Positions 62,085 to 64,000 of a stretch of DNA of 64,000 nt are shown here, one piece after another. The notes under the pieces are model-generated. The model searched no databases and was not told where the DNA came from. It saw only the letters and a program-made list of their open reading frames with translations. Every line of letters starts with the position of its first letter. The first letter of the stretch is position 1. The stretch spans positions 31,128 to 95,127 of the forward strand of contig JAZNVU010000056.1 of the NCBI GenBank assembly GCA_045592985.1, in the 5' to 3' direction. This DNA comes from UMGS172 sp045592985. GTDB taxonomy: Bacteria > Bacillota > Clostridia > Oscillospirales > Acutalibacteraceae. Position numbers and translations under genes: made by a program.

Positions 62085-62975
62085 ATGATTACAAAAAAAC
62101 AGTTCGACGTGCTTAGTGCTATGGCTCATGAAGGGAAACACCTTTCACAAAGAGCGTTGTCCAAACTCACTGGCATGTCGGTTGGAAACATAAATAAACT
62201 GGTCAACGAAATGGCCAAAACAGGTCTTATCAACGACGGTTTTATAACCCAACAAGGCGAAGCAGAACTGGAACCGTACCGTGTCAAACGTGCAGTGTTT
62301 ATAGCGGCAGGTTTTGGCTCAAGGCTCGTTCCTATTACGCTTAACACACCTAAACCGCTTATAAGGGTCAACGGACAGAGAATTATTGATTCAGCTTTGG
62401 ACGCTGTGTATGCTGCGGGAATTGAAGAGGTGTATATCGTTCGCGGTTATTTGGGTGAGCAGTTTGACCAGTTGCTGTACAAATATCCCAACATAAAATT
62501 TGTGGATAATCCTATTTACAATGAAACTAATAATATTTCATCGGTGGTTTGTGCAGGCAATTTGGTTGAAAATGCTTATGTTCTTGAAGCCGACCTGCTA
62601 ATATACAACCCAAAAATAATTAAGAAGTATCAGTATTGTTCCAATTACCTCGGTGTCAAGGTGGACATGACCGATGATTGGTGCTTTACGACAGACAGCA
62701 AAAACACTATTACAGGTCTTACCTTGGGTGGAACCGATTGCCATCATATGTTCGGCATTTCTTATTGGACCAAGGATGACGGCGAACGTTTGGCAAAGCA
62801 TGTAAAAGAAACGTTTGAGGCTCCCGGCGGTAAAGAGCGTTTTTGGGACCAGGCACCGTTGCAGTATCATATTTCTGATTATAAGGTCAAGGTTACAGAA
62901 TGTGAGTTTTCCGACCTCATAGAGATTGATACTTTTAGTGAACTGAAAAAACTTGATAAAACATATAATATGTAA
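62085..62975 (+). CDS. wHTH-fused LicC-like nucleotidyltransferase (phosphocholine cytidylyltransferase type)
   Basis: 296 residues. Residues 1-62 form a winged-helix DNA-binding-like domain (LSQRALSKLTGMSVGNINKLVNEM). Residues 66-296 are a nucleotidyltransferase: AAGFGSRLVPITLNTPKPLIRVNG (G-x-G-x-R and PKP), EADLLIYNP and IEIDTFSEL. The C-terminal part resembles LicC, which makes CDP-choline for surface phosphocholine. Other sugar nucleotidyl specificities are possible. HTH-LicC fusions are known in Firmicutes choline loci; here no licA kinase or licD transferase is in view. Confidence 0.8.
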   Translation: MITKKQFDVLSAMAHEGKHLSQRALSKLTGMSVGNINKLVNEMAKTGLINDGFITQQGEAELEPYRVKRAVFIAAGFGSRLVPITLNTPKPLIRVNGQRIIDSALDAVYAAGIEEVYIVRGYLGEQFDQLLYKYPNIKFVDNPIYNETNNISSVVCAGNLVENAYVLEADLLIYNPKIIKKYQYCSNYLGVKVDMTDDWCFTTDSKNTITGLTLGGTDCHHMFGISYWTKDDGERLAKHVKETFEAPGGKERFWDQAPLQYHISDYKVKVTECEFSDLIEIDTFSELKKLDKTYNM

Positions 62976-62995
62976 ACTACCTGAGGTGACACAAA

Positions 62996-63958
62996 ATGAA
63001 TTTTAATACAGATAGCATTAATGACGGATTTTTGATGATAAAATCCGCCGATAAAAAAACCACCGCTAAGGGCATGCCGTATTTGGATTTGATGCTTTGC
63101 GACAAAACAGGTGAAATTTCGGCAAAACTGTGGGACTACAAGGAAGAAGTTCAAGGAATGTTTGCGGCAGGTGATATTGTAAAAATTCGCGGTACTGTAA
63201 GCCCTTATAACGGCGTTGACCAACTTAGAATTGAAAAAATCCGCAAGGCTGTGCCGTCGGATGATGTTGACCCGTCTGAATTTGTACCGAGTGCCGAATT
63301 TGACGGTGAAAAAATGTTTAACGAACTCTATGGCATAGCACAAAGTTTTGCCGATTCTGAATTAAGAGACATTGTTACTAAGATTTACAACGATTATAAG
63401 GAAAAACTGGTGTTCTGGCCTGCGGCTTTCCGTTTGCACCACGCAATAAGAGGCGGTCTTTTGTACCACACTCTGTCAATTGTCCGTCTGGCAGAAAGTC
63501 TTTGCAAAATATATCCTTCGGTCAACCGAGATTTGCTAATTTCGGGTGCCATGCTGCATGACGTTGCCAAGACCGACGAGTTTGTTGTAAACGATTGCGG
63601 AACTGCAAGCGGTTATTCGCTTGAAGGTAATTTGGTAGGCCATTTGGCAAAGGGTGCTATGATAATCGGCAAAGCAGCCGAGGAACTAAACGTTTCGGAC
63701 GAAACAAAGTTTTTGCTTCAGCACATGGTTTTGTCTCACCATGGTGAACCTGAATTCGGTGCCGCAGTAAGACCTATGTTTTTGGAAGCCGAATTACTCA
63801 GCGAACTTGACCTTATGGACGCAAGAATTTACGAACTGACTGAGGCTATAGGCAATGTGCCGGCAGGAGAATATACCAATAAAATGTGGGCACTTGATAA
63901 CCGCAAGTTCTACAACCACGGCCGCAACGACGTCGACACCAAAGCAAAATTGTTTTAA
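62996..63958 (+). CDS. YhaM-like 3'-5' exoribonuclease (OB fold + HD domain)
   Basis: 320 residues. OB domain (1 to about 82; YLDLMLCDKTGEISAKLWD, VVKIRGTV-like strand), then HD domain with HHAIRGGLLYHTLS (about 145-158), AMLHDVAKTDEF and LSHHGEPEFGA. YhaM trims RNA or ssDNA 3' ends in B. subtilis. Start 20 bp after the LicC-like gene. Complete within the window; beyond it no further gene is visible. Confidence 0.9.
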   Translation: MNFNTDSINDGFLMIKSADKKTTAKGMPYLDLMLCDKTGEISAKLWDYKEEVQGMFAAGDIVKIRGTVSPYNGVDQLRIEKIRKAVPSDDVDPSEFVPSAEFDGEKMFNELYGIAQSFADSELRDIVTKIYNDYKEKLVFWPAAFRLHHAIRGGLLYHTLSIVRLAESLCKIYPSVNRDLLISGAMLHDVAKTDEFVVNDCGTASGYSLEGNLVGHLAKGAMIIGKAAEELNVSDETKFLLQHMVLSHHGEPEFGAAVRPMFLEAELLSELDLMDARIYELTEAIGNVPAGEYTNKMWALDNRKFYNHGRNDVDTKAKLF

Positions 63959-64000
63959 ATATAAAGCATGCATAAAAGCGAGGCAATCCCTTACAGCCGG

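Overview
The window looks like chromosome of an anaerobic, endospore-lineage Firmicute of class Clostridia, probably an Oscillospirales-type gut bacterium. The evidence is a NAD-linked [FeFe] hydrogenase (hydBA), a complete Rnf complex (rnfCDGEAB), a high-molecular-weight rubredoxin/flavoprotein, sporulation genes spoIID and spoIIID (the latter behind a textbook sigma-E promoter), ThyX, IreB, and Firmicute-type r-protein leaders. Genes have strong GGAGG ribosome binding sites and several TTG starts. Many promoters are near-consensus sigma-A with 17-bp spacers. No rRNA, tRNA, CRISPR array, insertion sequence or prophage was seen. Assignment to organism is inference from gene content.

Layout. 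0-2.5 kb: tail of hydB and complete hydA. 2.5-5.9 kb: AT-richer accessory patch with a structured leader RNA, a secreted DNRLRE-type protein and a SurA_N-like exported protein. 6-14.7 kb: mixed single genes: a PRK06851-like ATPase, a lysine-riboswitch-controlled NhaC-type transporter carrying a DnaJ-like Cys-repeat insert, the rubredoxin protein, an XRE regulator/lipoprotein pair with an obvious operator, trmO, an esterase, a lactonase-fold protein and an acyltransferase-like protein. 14.7-17.5 kb: rpsO-pnp. 17.6-22.8 kb: rnf operon. 23-24.5 kb: DUF1846 protein. 24.6-25.7 kb: prs. 26-31.4 kb: thyX-tmk-DJ-1-5-FCL-mltG-U32 row, followed by a penicillin-binding protein. 33-37 kb: rpmG-secE-nusG-rplK-rplA and rplJ-rplL. 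37.3-40 kb: murA-walJ-rlmH. 40-43.4 kb: ireB, a membrane protein, spoIID, and a small SLOG/XRE island. 43.4-49 kb: LRR lipoprotein-mnmE-mnmG-SDR. 49-55.3 kb: glycosyltransferase, spoIIID, and polA-ywlE-rimI-tsaD-CGC. 55.4-57.6 kb: repeat element, orphan coiled protein, dusB. 57.6-63 kb: a cell-surface polymer locus. 63-64 kb: YhaM-like exonuclease.

How genes work together. HydBA and Rnf both handle NADH/ferredoxin redox balance, and Rnf makes an ion gradient. The translation block follows the classic rplKAJL-nusG-secE order with autoregulatory leaders. murA, mltG, the PBP and spoIID serve envelope synthesis and sporulation remodelling. The least ordinary part is at 57.6-63 kb. There an alkaline-phosphatase-superfamily membrane protein (LTA-synthase-like) lies divergent from a single polypeptide that joins a YidC/Oxa1 insertase domain to a CDP-glycerol glycerophosphotransferase-like domain. 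It is followed by an 82-residue single-span protein and a wHTH-fused LicC-like nucleotidyltransferase. Together these suggest a phosphopolyol or phosphocholine surface-polymer system with an unusual membrane-insertase fusion. Other items worth a second look are the H-type pseudoknot leader at 2.6-2.8 kb, the zinc-finger insert in the lysine transporter, SecE with an added four-span membrane domain, the Cys-rich tail on RnfE, and a long hairpin in the pnp leader.
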